Assembly: GCA_014238155.1 (NCBI GenBank)
Contig: JABABQ010000075.1
Coordinates: 1 to 64,000 of the forward strand
DNA from: Rhizobiaceae bacterium
Lineage (GTDB): Bacteria > Pseudomonadota > Alphaproteobacteria > Rhizobiales > Rhizobiaceae
DNA length: 64,000 bases
Direction: 5' to 3'
Numbering within the stretch: the first letter of the stretch is position 1; every line of letters begins with the position of its first letter. Under the pieces are notes generated by a model. It saw nothing but the letters and a program-made list of their open reading frames with translations, had not been told where the DNA came from and made no database searches. A program made the translations under genes and the position numbers. Positions 35,026-45,044 of this stretch are shown one piece after another.

Positions 35026-35099
35026 GAAACCGTTCTCTCTATGACTGCTCGATTGGCGGAGTTTTGGGCATTTTCGATAAGTCTTCAATAGGGCAAATG

Positions 35100-35115
35100 C
35101 TCAACTTGAGTTGAG
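35100..35115. promoter_or_regulatory. Inverted repeat, candidate LysR-type operator
   Basis: CTCAACT-TG-AGTTGAG, perfect 7-bp arms, 75 bases upstream of the Rieske gene start and just past the lysR stop. A related element AAACTC-AAGC-GAGTTT lies upstream of lysR itself (36059-36074), suggesting both are bound by that regulator. Confidence 0.4.
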
Positions 35116-35146
35116 AAAAACTCATGTCAAGATCAGGCGTCCAGAG

Positions 35147-36037
35147 CTAAACGTTTTTCAAAAGCCATTCGAGAACAGTTTTTGCCTTTTGGGACAAGTG
35201 CTCTTCGGGCCTGGCATGAATGTAATAACAGCCGGGCGCTTTGAGGCTCCAGTCGCCAAAGGAGTTCAATTCGCCGCTCTTTATCAACGGCTCCACCAAT
35301 GTTTCCCACCCCAGGATCAACCCAAGGCCATCCCGTGCTGCTTGCAGGGCGATTGTATAATTGTTGACGCGTATACCCTTCGCCAGCGGAGCCTTAAAGT
35401 CATGCTGGTCAAACCAGGTCCGCCAGGTTGTCCAGTTTGCATCATTTGCATCCAGGTGGATCAATGGGAGGACGGCCATTTCCGCAAGCGATTCAGCCGA
35501 GTAGTTTGTTGCAAATTCGCGGTTGCATAGTGGAATCAGGCGGTCATTGAACAACAGGTGATGATCGGGTTTTGGCAGCTTTGGCTGGCCGTAACGCACC
35601 ACAAAGTCGGTGGAATTGTCGGGTGCGGACTGAGTGTCGGAAACCTGTTGATTTACCGGGATGGTCCCATGCTCTTTCCAGAAGCGACTAAGCCGCGGCG
35701 TCAACCAGAGGGAGGATACCGCAGTGGTGGCACCAATGGTAACCGAGCGCTCCTCATCGGCCGTGCGTAACTGATCGATAACATCGGCAATGTCGTTCAG
35801 GCTATGGTGCATCACCTGCGCCAAAATTGTTCCTTGATTGGTCAGTTCAACGCCTCGATGCATTCGGTTGAAGAGCGCGGTACTGAGCGCTGTTTCGAGC
35901 GTCTTGATCTGATGACTGACGGCACCAGCGGTCACGTTGAGTTCAACTGCGGCTGCTTTAAAAGACAGATGACGTGCCGCAGACTCGAAAGTCAGGAGAG
36001 CTGAAAGGGGTGGCAATTGAGGCCGGGAGTGCGCCAT
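35147..36037 (-). CDS. LysR-family regulator (GcvA-like)
   Basis: 296 residues from ATG 36037; a TTG nine bases earlier is also in frame. The N-terminal HTH contains LTFESAARHLSFKAAAVELNVTAGAVSHQIKTLE, the form seen in GcvA-type regulators. The co-inducer domain carries FVVRYGQP and DGLGLILGWETLV. It is placed between the peptide importer and the Rieske gene on the same strand and most likely controls the latter. Confidence 0.88.
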   Translation of the reverse strand: MAHSRPQLPPLSALLTFESAARHLSFKAAAVELNVTAGAVSHQIKTLETALSTALFNRMHRGVELTNQGTILAQVMHHSLNDIADVIDQLRTADEERSVTIGATTAVSSLWLTPRLSRFWKEHGTIPVNQQVSDTQSAPDNSTDFVVRYGQPKLPKPDHHLLFNDRLIPLCNREFATNYSAESLAEMAVLPLIHLDANDANWTTWRTWFDQHDFKAPLAKGIRVNNYTIALQAARDGLGLILGWETLVEPLIKSGELNSFGDWSLKAPGCYYIHARPEEHLSQKAKTVLEWLLKNV

Positions 36038-36058
36038 ATGGTTCAAACAAGATGAAGA

Positions 36059-36074
36059 AAACTCAAGCGAGTTT
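36059..36074. promoter_or_regulatory. Inverted repeat upstream of lysR, possible autoregulatory site
   Basis: AAACTC-AAGC-GAGTTT, 22 bases upstream of the likely lysR start. It shares the ACTCAA / GAGTT elements with the repeat at 35100-35115. The functional role is inferred from position only. Confidence 0.3.
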
Positions 36075-36193
36075 GCACATCTGCGAGTTGGATTACCAGA
36101 GAGTTTATAAGATTACATCACGGGTCAGCGCGACGAATATCACATCTGTTGATTCAACATCTGCCCGCCACTGGGATGGCTCCACGGATTCAC

Positions 36194-37384
36194 CTATTTG
36201 TAGGGATCAGCCGCGTCGCGCAATCCGTCGCCAAGAAAGTTGAAGGCGATGATGACAAATATCACCGGCACCACAGGCAACATCAGCCAGGGAAAGATAG
36301 CGACAACGTTGATCGACTGAGCTTCGTTCAGCAGAACTCCCCAGGACGTAATTGGTTCTCGCAAACCCAGTCCAAGAAAGGAAAGGGCTGTTTCACCCAG
36401 TATCATCGTTGGAATGGTTATCGTCGCGGAGGCAATCAGATGGCTCATGAATCCAGGTATCAGATGGCGCCCGATGATGCGCGATGGTTTGGCACCAATC
36501 AGTCTGGCGGCCAGCACATAATCTTCCTCGCGCAAAGACAGCAATTTTGAGCGCACCGCTCGCGCCAGCCCCGTCCAGTCAAGCAGGCCCAGGATCACCG
36601 TAATACCGAAATATATAACTATCGGGCTCCACGAAGGTGGCATGATCGCTGACAGGGTGAGCCAGAGCGGAATCGTTGGAATGGATTGCAGCACCTCAAT
36701 CACCCTTTGTACAATCATATCAACCCAGCCCCCATAATAGCCCGCCGCACCACCAATGATGATGCCAAGCAGGAAGGAGACAGAAATACCAATCAGGCCA
36801 ATCGTCAAAGATATGCGTGCGCCCTGGAAAATTCGCGACAGCATGTCCCGGCCCAGACGGTCGGTGCCGAGCACATAAAAGGGCTTGCCCTTGGGCGCGC
36901 ATACAAGGTGGTTGTCGCCTGGGATCAACCCAAACCAATGGTATTTTTCACCGCTGCAAAAAAACGACAACCTGACCGGTTTTTTGTCGTTGACCGTATA
37001 CTCGCGTTGCATCGTCTCCAGATTAAGCTTGCGTGTCAGATCGTAGACAAAGGGACCAATCAACTCACCTTTGTGAAACAGATGAACAGCTTGTGGCGGT
37101 ACATAGATGTGCTTGCTGTGACGGGATTGATAATTCCACGGCGACAGGAATTCGCTGATAAACACGCTGGAATAGAGCAGCAGCAAAAAAATGCCCGACC
37201 AGACGGCCACCCTGTGACGTTTAAATTTCCACCACATCAATGTCAGCTGCGACGCGAAATAGATTTTTTCCTGTTCCGGTGTTAATTTTTCAACTGATCG
37301 CAGGTCGAATGGCGCATCCGATACAAAATGCGGCAGATCTCTGGTGCCTTCAGGCGGTAAACTGCTTTGTGGACCCTGGTTCAC
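36194..37384 (-). CDS. ABC transporter permease, OppC/YejE type
   Basis: 396 residues from GTG, coupled by GTGA overlap to the preceding permease gene. After the first helix (VAVWSGIFLLLLYSSVFI) there is an unusually long periplasmic loop of about 120 residues (with SRHSKHIYVPPQAVHLF), as in YejE. The transport domain then follows, with GTDRLGRDMLSRIFQGARISL and the EAA loop AARLIGAKPSRIIGRHLIPG. It is the last gene of a four-gene importer operon. Confidence 0.9.
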   Translation of the reverse strand: MNQGPQSSLPPEGTRDLPHFVSDAPFDLRSVEKLTPEQEKIYFASQLTLMWWKFKRHRVAVWSGIFLLLLYSSVFISEFLSPWNYQSRHSKHIYVPPQAVHLFHKGELIGPFVYDLTRKLNLETMQREYTVNDKKPVRLSFFCSGEKYHWFGLIPGDNHLVCAPKGKPFYVLGTDRLGRDMLSRIFQGARISLTIGLIGISVSFLLGIIIGGAAGYYGGWVDMIVQRVIEVLQSIPTIPLWLTLSAIMPPSWSPIVIYFGITVILGLLDWTGLARAVRSKLLSLREEDYVLAARLIGAKPSRIIGRHLIPGFMSHLIASATITIPTMILGETALSFLGLGLREPITSWGVLLNEAQSINVVAIFPWLMLPVVPVIFVIIAFNFLGDGLRDAADPYK

Positions 37385-38379
37385 CGTTCGGCTCCTCCAG
37401 ATAGACGAATGCGTGGGTCAAGAAACCCCAGCGCTATGTCAGAAACCAAAACACCAATGACGGTCAGCGTTGCCAGGAACATCAAAAACGACCCGGCCAG
37501 ATACATGTCCTGACTTTGCAGAGCGGCAATCAGCAGCGGGCCTGTCGTTTGCAACGACATAACAATTGCAACAATTTCGGCACCCGAAATAATGGAAGGC
37601 AGCAGTGAGCCGATATCGGCGACGAAGAAGTTCAGCGACATGCGCAGCGGATACTTGACCAAAGCCTTGAACGGTGGAACACCCTTTGCGCGCGCCGTAA
37701 CTACATATTGCTTTTGCAATTCGTCCAGCAGATTGGCGCGGATGCGCCGAATCATCGCTGCAGTGCCGGCCGTGCCAATCACGATGGTTGGTACGATAAG
37801 ATGCTCCAGCACGGATTTGAACTTGCCCCAGCTCATCGGCTGATCGATATATTCCGCCGCCATCAACCCGCCCAGAGTGATGCCGAAAAAGGCATGTAAC
37901 AAATACATCATCACCAGCGCCAGCAGGAAATTCGGCGTCGCAAGACCAAGCAGACCAAAAAAGGTCAGGCCATAATCGCCCCAGCTATATTGATGAGTGG
38001 CTGAATAGATGCCGATTGGAAAGGCGATGACCCAGGTCAGTATGATCGTCGCCATTGAGACCATGATGGTCAGCCACAAACGGTTGCCGACCACTTCAGA
38101 AACCGGGCGCTGATATTCAAAGGAATAGCCAAAATCGCCGGTGACAAAGTTGCCGATCCACAGCAGATATCTCTGGATCATCGGCTTATCGAGACCATAT
38201 TCCTCACGCAGATATTGCGCCCGCTCCAGATCAACGCTTTCACCTGAGGCGATTAACTCGCCAATATAGGTTTCCACATAGTCGCCTGGTGGCAGCTGGA
38301 TGATCGTAAAAATGACAATGCTGGCCAGCAGCAATGTCGGGATCATCGCCCCGATGCGTGTTATAATATAGCGGAACAT
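37381..38379 (-). CDS. ABC transporter permease, OppB/YejB type
   Basis: 332 residues, six helices. It starts MFRYIITRIGAMIPTLLLAS, typical of OppB/DppB. EYGLDKPMIQRYLLWIGNFV and the EAA loop VVTARAKGVPPFKALVKYPLR are visible. It pairs with the OppC-type subunit. The gene lies 15 bases after the binding-protein stop. Confidence 0.92.
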   Translation of the reverse strand: MFRYIITRIGAMIPTLLLASIVIFTIIQLPPGDYVETYIGELIASGESVDLERAQYLREEYGLDKPMIQRYLLWIGNFVTGDFGYSFEYQRPVSEVVGNRLWLTIMVSMATIILTWVIAFPIGIYSATHQYSWGDYGLTFFGLLGLATPNFLLALVMMYLLHAFFGITLGGLMAAEYIDQPMSWGKFKSVLEHLIVPTIVIGTAGTAAMIRRIRANLLDELQKQYVVTARAKGVPPFKALVKYPLRMSLNFFVADIGSLLPSIISGAEIVAIVMSLQTTGPLLIAALQSQDMYLAGSFLMFLATLTVIGVLVSDIALGFLDPRIRLSGGAER

Positions 38380-38394
38380 GGCCCCGTTTAGATC

Positions 38395-40230
38395 CTATTC
38401 CTCAAGCCAGAATGTATCGGGCAGATATTGTCCGAAATACAAGGTCGGTTCAAATGCCCAGATGCCTTCCTCGGGAACATTGCGCAACTTCTTGCTGACG
38501 ACGATGGGTTGCAGGCCCCCCGAAACAATGCCGATTGTGTAGACCTGATCGGTAAAGATCGACAGCATTTCATCCCAAATGGCGAATTGTTCGTCGTAAT
38601 TCGCCGCGCCGCGCCAGTTTTGATATAACTCACTTAACCGAGCCACTTCAGGCAGCGATGGTTTTTCACCGGAAGCGCCTTTGGAAAAGTAATAATTGCC
38701 CCAGGATGGCCACTGAGCTGAAAGTGGAGATACGGGGGCCAGCTCTTCCGGGTTCATTTCCGGCGTTGCCAGACCGCGATTGAGGCCTTGCCATGTGGAC
38801 ATGACAGTTTCGCCATTGCTGACCCGTCCGCGCAGAATATCGCGTTGTGACGGTTTGACGAAAAGTTTGACGCCAATGTCTTTCCAGTGATCGGTGATCA
38901 ACTGAAGAATATCGGTTTCCTGACTGCTTTCCCCGGCAGTTTCAACGATAATCTCGAAAGCGCGGCCATCTGGCAGCAGTCGCACGCCATCACCATTACG
39001 TTTGTCGAAGCCTGCTTCGTCCAATAGCTGATTTGCCTGATCAATGTCGTAGTCGATCCAGGCTTCAGCATATTTGTCCTTGTACAGCGGACTGGACGGC
39101 AAGACCGTATTTGAAGCTTCACGACCGAGGCCAAAGAAGATGGATTCATTGATTTCGCCACGATCCATACCCATAGAAAGGGCGCGGCGAACACGAACAT
39201 CCTGAAACGCCTTGCGAAAGCCTTCATCTTTGGTGTTGAGATTGGGTAGGAGCGTCATTTCAGAACCGCGGCCCGATGGCCAGAGCAGCACATTATAGCC
39301 GCCATCTTCAGCGCCTTTTTTCAGGAACGTATAATCATCGAAGCGCAGAGAGCGCGCCTGCAGATCACTTTCTCCAGTACCGGTTTTTGCATTAATGATC
39401 GACGAAGAGGACAAGTTGAGTATTACTTCATCAAGATAAGGGAGTTGTGTCCCCTCCGAATCGACCCGGTGGTAGCTCGGATTGCGTTTGAAGACGATCC
39501 GCTCAGAGGGGAGTTTGGTGGTGTTCATCCAGGCCTGCAGGGTTGGCATATCCGGATTTTCCGGCCGGTACTGACGGCCAAACCTCTTGTGCAATGACGA
39601 CCAGTTCTGCACCTGTTCTGATTCAACCAGCTCGGCCAGTTTGTCAGCGTCGCCATACTTTTCATGGAACTGTTTCAAATAATGGGCCGGCATATAGATA
39701 TACATCGGTCGAGCCCCAGCCAATGCTGTCAAAAACAGCGGATTGACGCTTTCCCAAGAGTAGCGAATTGTGTGGCTGTCGATAATCTCGACTTTCGGCA
39801 ATTTTCCTCCGACCACAATTTCCCGGGGTGGTCCACCTTTAAAGAGCGCCTTATTCTGTGCAACATCTTCCCACCAATAGCGAAAATCTTCCGTTGTAAA
39901 TGGATGGCCGTCTGACCAATGATGCCCCTTGCGCAAATGCAGTGTGAACGACTTGTTGTCGACATTGTCGATGGATTTGAGAAGATCGGGCTTTAGCTGG
40001 AAGGTTTCGTCATAAGCGACGAGACGCGCGCCGGAATAAACCGTCATCCACCGCACGTCTTTAGGCTTCGACATCAGCATTTTGATAGAGCCGCCTCGCT
40101 TGCCTATTTGTTTTTCCAGGTTGTCGAAATCGAGAACCCTGGGTTCGTCCGGAGCGCCGGCAAAAGCACTGCTCGCCATAAACAGCAGAGCGGCGCTGGC
40201 AGAGATCATCTTCCTGATATTTTGGGTCAT
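38395..40230 (-). CDS. Family 5 extracellular solute-binding protein
   Basis: About 611 residues with a signal peptide ending at SSAFAGAP. A TTG 12 bases upstream overlaps the ATPase stop; the ATG is preferred. SBP family 5 signatures are FTLHLRKGHHWSDGHPFTTEDF and VRRALSMGMDRGEINE, then a large C-lobe. The size and partner genes (YejB/E/F-like) suggest oligopeptides, microcin-like peptides or sugar acids; sequence does not decide. Confidence 0.88.
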   Translation of the reverse strand: MTQNIRKMISASAALLFMASSAFAGAPDEPRVLDFDNLEKQIGKRGGSIKMLMSKPKDVRWMTVYSGARLVAYDETFQLKPDLLKSIDNVDNKSFTLHLRKGHHWSDGHPFTTEDFRYWWEDVAQNKALFKGGPPREIVVGGKLPKVEIIDSHTIRYSWESVNPLFLTALAGARPMYIYMPAHYLKQFHEKYGDADKLAELVESEQVQNWSSLHKRFGRQYRPENPDMPTLQAWMNTTKLPSERIVFKRNPSYHRVDSEGTQLPYLDEVILNLSSSSIINAKTGTGESDLQARSLRFDDYTFLKKGAEDGGYNVLLWPSGRGSEMTLLPNLNTKDEGFRKAFQDVRVRRALSMGMDRGEINESIFFGLGREASNTVLPSSPLYKDKYAEAWIDYDIDQANQLLDEAGFDKRNGDGVRLLPDGRAFEIIVETAGESSQETDILQLITDHWKDIGVKLFVKPSQRDILRGRVSNGETVMSTWQGLNRGLATPEMNPEELAPVSPLSAQWPSWGNYYFSKGASGEKPSLPEVARLSELYQNWRGAANYDEQFAIWDEMLSIFTDQVYTIGIVSGGLQPIVVSKKLRNVPEEGIWAFEPTLYFGQYLPDTFWLEE

Positions 40231-40238
40231 GGGCTTAC

Positions 40239-42215
40239 TCAACTTGCTTTTGAAAGGGTTGCGGGATCAGAACCGATAATGGCGCGGACCTGATGGTATT
40301 CGGAAATAGATATCATTTCCATGTCAGACCCGTCGGTCTGGCTTGTAAAGGGAAAGTTCCAATTGCGGCCTTCTGCCGCCATATCACGATTGATGCGATC
40401 AAAATCCAATGGATGGTCGAGATCTGCGTGCGGTACCACGTCCAACAAGGCTTTGGTGTAAGGGTGTATTGGATTTTCAAACAATTCTTCCCGTCTCGCC
40501 ATTTCCACAAGCTGTCCTTTGAACATGACGCCAATCCGGTCGGCGATATAGCGTATGACCGCCAGATTGTGAGAAATGAAAATATAGGTGAGGCCGAGTT
40601 CTTCCTGCAATTGCTTCAGCAGATTGAGCACCTGCGCCTGCACCGAAACGTCGAGCGCCGAAACCGGTTCGTCACAAACCAGCAATTCAGGTCGCAATGC
40701 CAAAGCGCGCGCAATGCCGATGCGCTGCCTTTGGCCACCGGAAAAGGAATGCGGATAGCGGCCAAGAAAGGTCGGCTGCAAACCAACAAGGCGCATCAGC
40801 TCGGCAGCATAGGCGGCCTGGTCTTTCTTGGTGCCCATGGAGTGAACTTCCATTGGTTCCTTCAGGATGTTCAAAACGGTGGATCGAGGTGACAGTGAAG
40901 AGAACGGATCCTGGAACACCATTTGGATTTTTCGGCGGAATGCTTTGACACCTGCATTGTTCAGCCCCAGCAGATCGGTGACGGATTGGTCATCACCATC
41001 CCCCTCCAGCCATTCTACCGAACCGCCACTGGCCGACAGTGCACGAACGATCAACTTCAAAGTTGTCGTTTTGCCGCAGCCGGATTCCCCCACCAGTCCA
41101 AAACACTCACCCCTGCGTACATCAAAAGATACATCGTCCACGGCTTTCAACACATTGGCAGTTCCGCCAAACCAACCGGAGCTCTTTTTGGTGGTGAACT
41201 CCTTGCGCAGCCCGCGTACCTTCAACAAAACTTCATCCGCATGGGTTTTGCGTTCGGTAATTTCACCAATCATCGAAGCAGGTATTTCGTGGTCAATGTC
41301 GCGCAGGCTCTGCAGTTTTTCGTCATACCCCATGCTCAAATCGGGAACCGCGTGCAGCAGGGCTTTTAGATATTCATGTTGTGGGTTGTTGAATATGGCC
41401 TCGCGAGGACCAGCTTCCATAATCTGTCCGTGATACATCACCACAACTTCGTCAGCCATATTGGCCACGACACCGAGGTCATGGGTGATTAACAATACTG
41501 CCATGCCGAGCTTTTGCTGAAGATCCTTCAGCAGGCTCAAAATCTTGGCTTGCATCGACACGTCAAGCGCAGTGGTCGGCTCGTCGGCGATCAGCAGAGC
41601 TGGAAGACAGACCAGGGCCATGGCGATCATGGCACGCTGCCGAAGCCCGCCCGACAATTCCATCGGATACATCGACCATGCAGCGTCGGGATTTGGAAAC
41701 CCGACTAAATCCAGCATCCGCACAACAGTTGCTTGAACATCGTTCTTGGCGATATCGCGATGCAGTTCGAGCGCCTCGCCGATCTGATTTCCGATTGTGT
41801 GCAGAGGCGACAGGGACGTCATCGGTTCCTGAAAAATAATTGAAATCTTGCCACCACGCAGCGCGATGCGTTCTGCAGAATCATCTTTCAGTGCGGCCAG
41901 ATCGAGGGGTTGGTCGCTGGCGTTTTCCCGGTACCATATATTGCCCGTGGTAATACGTGCCACATTGGGGAGAATCCCAAGAATGGCCTGCGACAAAATG
42001 GACTTTCCGGAGCCGGATTCCCCGACCAATGCAACCGTCTTGCCCGCTGGAATGCGAAATGAAGCGCCACGGATAACTTCAATATCCGTGCCCTTCAGGT
42101 CAATCGCCAAATGCAGGTCGTCAACGCGAATTATGTCGTGGGAATATTCCCTCGACACACCTCCCTGTTGCTCCCCCTCATTGGTCTTGTTTGCAGATGC
42201 GCTTGCTTGCGCCAA
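40239..42215 (-). CDS. ABC transporter ATP-binding protein with two ATPase domains (YejF type)
   Basis: About 658 residues. I place the start at the TTG 42215, preceded by AAGGG; a GTG at 42278 lacks a ribosome site. Domain 1 has GESGSGKSILSQ, LSGGLRQRAMIAMAL and LLIADEPTTALD. Domain 2 has GESGCGKTTTLK, FSGGQRQRIGIARAL and LLVCDEPVSALD. Each ends with the oligopeptide-type C-terminal stretch (HPYTKALLDVVP). It is first in the importer operon. Confidence 0.92.
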   Translation of the reverse strand: MAQASASANKTNEGEQQGGVSREYSHDIIRVDDLHLAIDLKGTDIEVIRGASFRIPAGKTVALVGESGSGKSILSQAILGILPNVARITTGNIWYRENASDQPLDLAALKDDSAERIALRGGKISIIFQEPMTSLSPLHTIGNQIGEALELHRDIAKNDVQATVVRMLDLVGFPNPDAAWSMYPMELSGGLRQRAMIAMALVCLPALLIADEPTTALDVSMQAKILSLLKDLQQKLGMAVLLITHDLGVVANMADEVVVMYHGQIMEAGPREAIFNNPQHEYLKALLHAVPDLSMGYDEKLQSLRDIDHEIPASMIGEITERKTHADEVLLKVRGLRKEFTTKKSSGWFGGTANVLKAVDDVSFDVRRGECFGLVGESGCGKTTTLKLIVRALSASGGSVEWLEGDGDDQSVTDLLGLNNAGVKAFRRKIQMVFQDPFSSLSPRSTVLNILKEPMEVHSMGTKKDQAAYAAELMRLVGLQPTFLGRYPHSFSGGQRQRIGIARALALRPELLVCDEPVSALDVSVQAQVLNLLKQLQEELGLTYIFISHNLAVIRYIADRIGVMFKGQLVEMARREELFENPIHPYTKALLDVVPHADLDHPLDFDRINRDMAAEGRNWNFPFTSQTDGSDMEMISISEYHQVRAIIGSDPATLSKAS

Positions 42216-42311
42216 GACTGATACCCTTGTTCTCTCCCGTCCCGGTTTTCCGGGTTTATTGAAATTAGTCTGGCACACTTGAACGCGGTCGTTAAGCGCA
42301 GAAAGACATTT

Positions 42312-42914
42312 CTAGTCCTGTCTGTGCAATTTTGCACCATTCCAACACCAAATTGACACATGGGGCGTCACAACACTGGTCGCAACCTGCTCTGCGATGT
42401 CCGTCAAGTGGTGGAAAATAATGCGTAAAACGACGCAATGCGTGATCAAAACACTATTCGGTTGAAGTTCGCGAAGGCCATTTTCGATTTCAACAGATCG
42501 TTCGGCCATCGATTCACCGCCCTGCGGCTTGAAACGCCATCGATCCAGCTTGCGAGATTTGCGTTCTTCATAAAAACGCTGCTTGACTTCCATGCTGGTC
42601 AAACCTTCCCATCTTCCAACCGACAGTTCGCGAAATATCGGGTTGAGCGTGGTCGGTGGCATGGGATCAAAATGCCCGGAAATGATGTCGGTCGTTTGCT
42701 GCGCGCGTTTTAGCGGCGAAGACACCAACTGCATTTGGGATAAGTCAACCTGGTCACTCTGTAATCGTGCTGTCAGGAGTTTGGCATTGTGTCTGGCTTC
42801 GAGCTCTCCCAGTTCAGAAAGGCTGGTGTCGGTGCTTCCTTGATAACGTGCCCGGGCATTCCAGTCGGTTTGCCCGTGACGCATAAAATACAGGGGATCG
42901 GCAATGTCGATCAT
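42312..42914 (-). CDS. Histidine phosphatase family protein (phosphoglycerate-mutase fold)
   Basis: 200 residues. The catalytic RHG is in YFMRHGQTDWNARARYQG, with SPLKRAQQTTDII, a Glu in RELSVGRWEGLT, and the second His in LITHCVVLR. This is the short GpmB/CobC-like form with broad phosphatase potential. The physiological substrate is unknown. Confidence 0.88.
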   Translation of the reverse strand: MIDIADPLYFMRHGQTDWNARARYQGSTDTSLSELGELEARHNAKLLTARLQSDQVDLSQMQLVSSPLKRAQQTTDIISGHFDPMPPTTLNPIFRELSVGRWEGLTSMEVKQRFYEERKSRKLDRWRFKPQGGESMAERSVEIENGLRELQPNSVLITHCVVLRIIFHHLTDIAEQVATSVVTPHVSIWCWNGAKLHRQD

Positions 42915-43064
42915 TTGGCGTGTTCATTCCGGCGGTTTTACGGATGCTAGAGCGCAGTTCGCAGATTGGCGCAAGCCTCAAATTTATTCCATAAAAACGT
43001 GAACGGTTCCAGCACCACTATGTTGGAAACAAGGGCGTGACCGAATGACGGTATCCGGCAAAGT

Positions 43065-44894
43065 CTATTTTGACTGCAATTGCCACACACCGGTCCAGTT
43101 TTGCGGTGGTCCGTCACGTTCGATTGCGTCGAGACGATATAGATAGGTCTGGCCGGCCCCATCGTCGGGGTATGCATCATGATACGCCTGAAACGCGGAT
43201 CGCGCAGCCGCCCAGTCACCCTTGTGAAAAGCTGCAAGGGAATCCTCAAAATCGTTTCTCTGATCAAGAGCAGATTGTCCAATCTCGCCAACTGGACCCA
43301 GAGGTTCATAGATCGACACTGCTTCGGTTTTGCCGGTGACGATAATGTTGTCGATCTTTCGGAATTCAAACCGGATTGATGCCATTTGATAAGTCCGTTC
43401 GCATACCAGGACATGCGTTCCGTAATTCTTGTTGGCTCCCTCAAGGCGCGACCCCAGATTTACCGTGTCGCCCATCACAGTGTAGTTTTTCGACGTATCA
43501 GAGCCAATTGACCCGACAAGGGCTTCACCGGTCGCAAGACCAATGCGCATGCCAATTTGAGGAATATCTTTGCGAAGCCCCATCAGTTCGGGCAATTCAG
43601 ACTGCAATTCTTTGATCAGTTCAACATCTTTCAGCGCAGCTTCAACCGCCAGGCTCGCCTGATCACCGTCGCGGCAAAACGGAGTGGTCCAGAACGCCAT
43701 GATCGCATCGCCAATATATTTGTCGATCAGGCCATGATTATTGGTGATCGGTTGCGACATCATGGTCAGATACCGGTTGACCATCTTCACCAGCCCGGCT
43801 GGCGTAAAACGCTCTGAAATGCCGGTGAAGTTGACCAGATCGGAAAAGAATACCGAGACAATTTTCTTCTCGCCATTGACCAGTTCCATGTCCGGGTCGC
43901 CGATCAGACCCGATACGACGCGGGGGTCAACATACTGGCCAAACTTATCCTTGATCTCTTCGGTCTTGCGCAGGCCTTCAACCATCGAATTGAAGCGGCG
44001 GGTCAGATCACCAATCTCATCAGAAGTATCGCTGCGTATGACGCCGGTCAGGTCTCCGGATTCCACCTTGTCCGTCGCCGCCATCAGATTTCTCAGCGGT
44101 TTCAACATGCCACGAATGACAAACAGCGACACCACCAGTGCCAACAGGCCCGCCACAATGGTCAACAGAACACTAACCAACAGTGCCTGGCGCTCGTGCT
44201 CCTCAGCAATCAGGGCAGAACGTTCGGTGAACCGGGCAACCTTAAGCCATGTGGTTTTGACCGCCGATTGCAGTTCATGGTCTTCCTTTTCGATCAGCTT
44301 CTCCAATTCATGCTGGAGGGCGCTGTCTTTCTTCATTGCCTCAATGAGAATGGCTTGCTGTGCGTGCAGGTTTGAGTGCTGCAGATCGACGGTCTTGAGC
44401 AGCGGGATGATCGACAAAAGGATTTCGCGCCCCTGTGACGTCGCTACCCGGTCAACCGATTCTTCCACCAGCTTTTCAGCCTTCTTAATGGCGGAATCGA
44501 CAAAATTTTCCCGCTCGACAAATTCGCTTTCTTCGCTCTTGATTTTGGCTGCGAGAAGCACCCGCTGTTTTTTCAGATGCTCGGTCTGCTGGTCCACCGT
44601 GGTTCCTGAAACCGACAGATGTTCAGGCACGATCCCCGCAGCAAGTTCTTTCAATTCTTCATCAACCAGCTTGGCTTCAATAATGTGCTTTTCCGAACGC
44701 TCAACATCCAGTTCCTGTTCGACAATCTGGATATCGATATCCGCCAACTGATCCGAAAGAGGAATGAAAATTTCCGCCAGGCTTTTGATCTCCTGGGAGA
44801 CGCCATAGAGCTTGTAGGTCGAATACAGGATCGTAGATCCCATCACGAGGAACACCAAAATGGCGATGCCAAAAATTTTTTGCGGAATCTTCAT
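43065..44894 (-). CDS. Membrane class III adenylate/guanylate cyclase with HAMP domain
   Basis: About 609 residues from an ATG placed just before the first helix (MKIPQKIFGIAILVFLVMG). A mostly helical, charged periplasmic region of about 215 residues follows, then a second helix (SVLLTIVAGLLALVVSLFVIRG) and a HAMP linker (LRNLMAATDKVESGDLTG). The cyclase domain has both metal-binding Asp regions (FFSDLVNFT and IGDAIMAFW) and NYTVMGDTVNLGSRLEG. A short C-terminal helical tail follows. It probably makes cAMP in response to an outside signal; cGMP is not excluded. Confidence 0.88.
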   Translation of the reverse strand: MKIPQKIFGIAILVFLVMGSTILYSTYKLYGVSQEIKSLAEIFIPLSDQLADIDIQIVEQELDVERSEKHIIEAKLVDEELKELAAGIVPEHLSVSGTTVDQQTEHLKKQRVLLAAKIKSEESEFVERENFVDSAIKKAEKLVEESVDRVATSQGREILLSIIPLLKTVDLQHSNLHAQQAILIEAMKKDSALQHELEKLIEKEDHELQSAVKTTWLKVARFTERSALIAEEHERQALLVSVLLTIVAGLLALVVSLFVIRGMLKPLRNLMAATDKVESGDLTGVIRSDTSDEIGDLTRRFNSMVEGLRKTEEIKDKFGQYVDPRVVSGLIGDPDMELVNGEKKIVSVFFSDLVNFTGISERFTPAGLVKMVNRYLTMMSQPITNNHGLIDKYIGDAIMAFWTTPFCRDGDQASLAVEAALKDVELIKELQSELPELMGLRKDIPQIGMRIGLATGEALVGSIGSDTSKNYTVMGDTVNLGSRLEGANKNYGTHVLVCERTYQMASIRFEFRKIDNIIVTGKTEAVSIYEPLGPVGEIGQSALDQRNDFEDSLAAFHKGDWAAARSAFQAYHDAYPDDGAGQTYLYRLDAIERDGPPQNWTGVWQLQSK

Positions 44895-45044
44895 AGTTGC
44901 AGTTGCCCGGCGAGTTTGCTGTCTCGCGCTTATGCCACAGATGCCAAGGCTATATTGTGTCAATTTGCACGAAGTGTTTTGGGATAATGGGGAATCAATT
45001 TGCAGACAATGTGAAGGTACAATTATGTTGATCAGTCAAAATAA

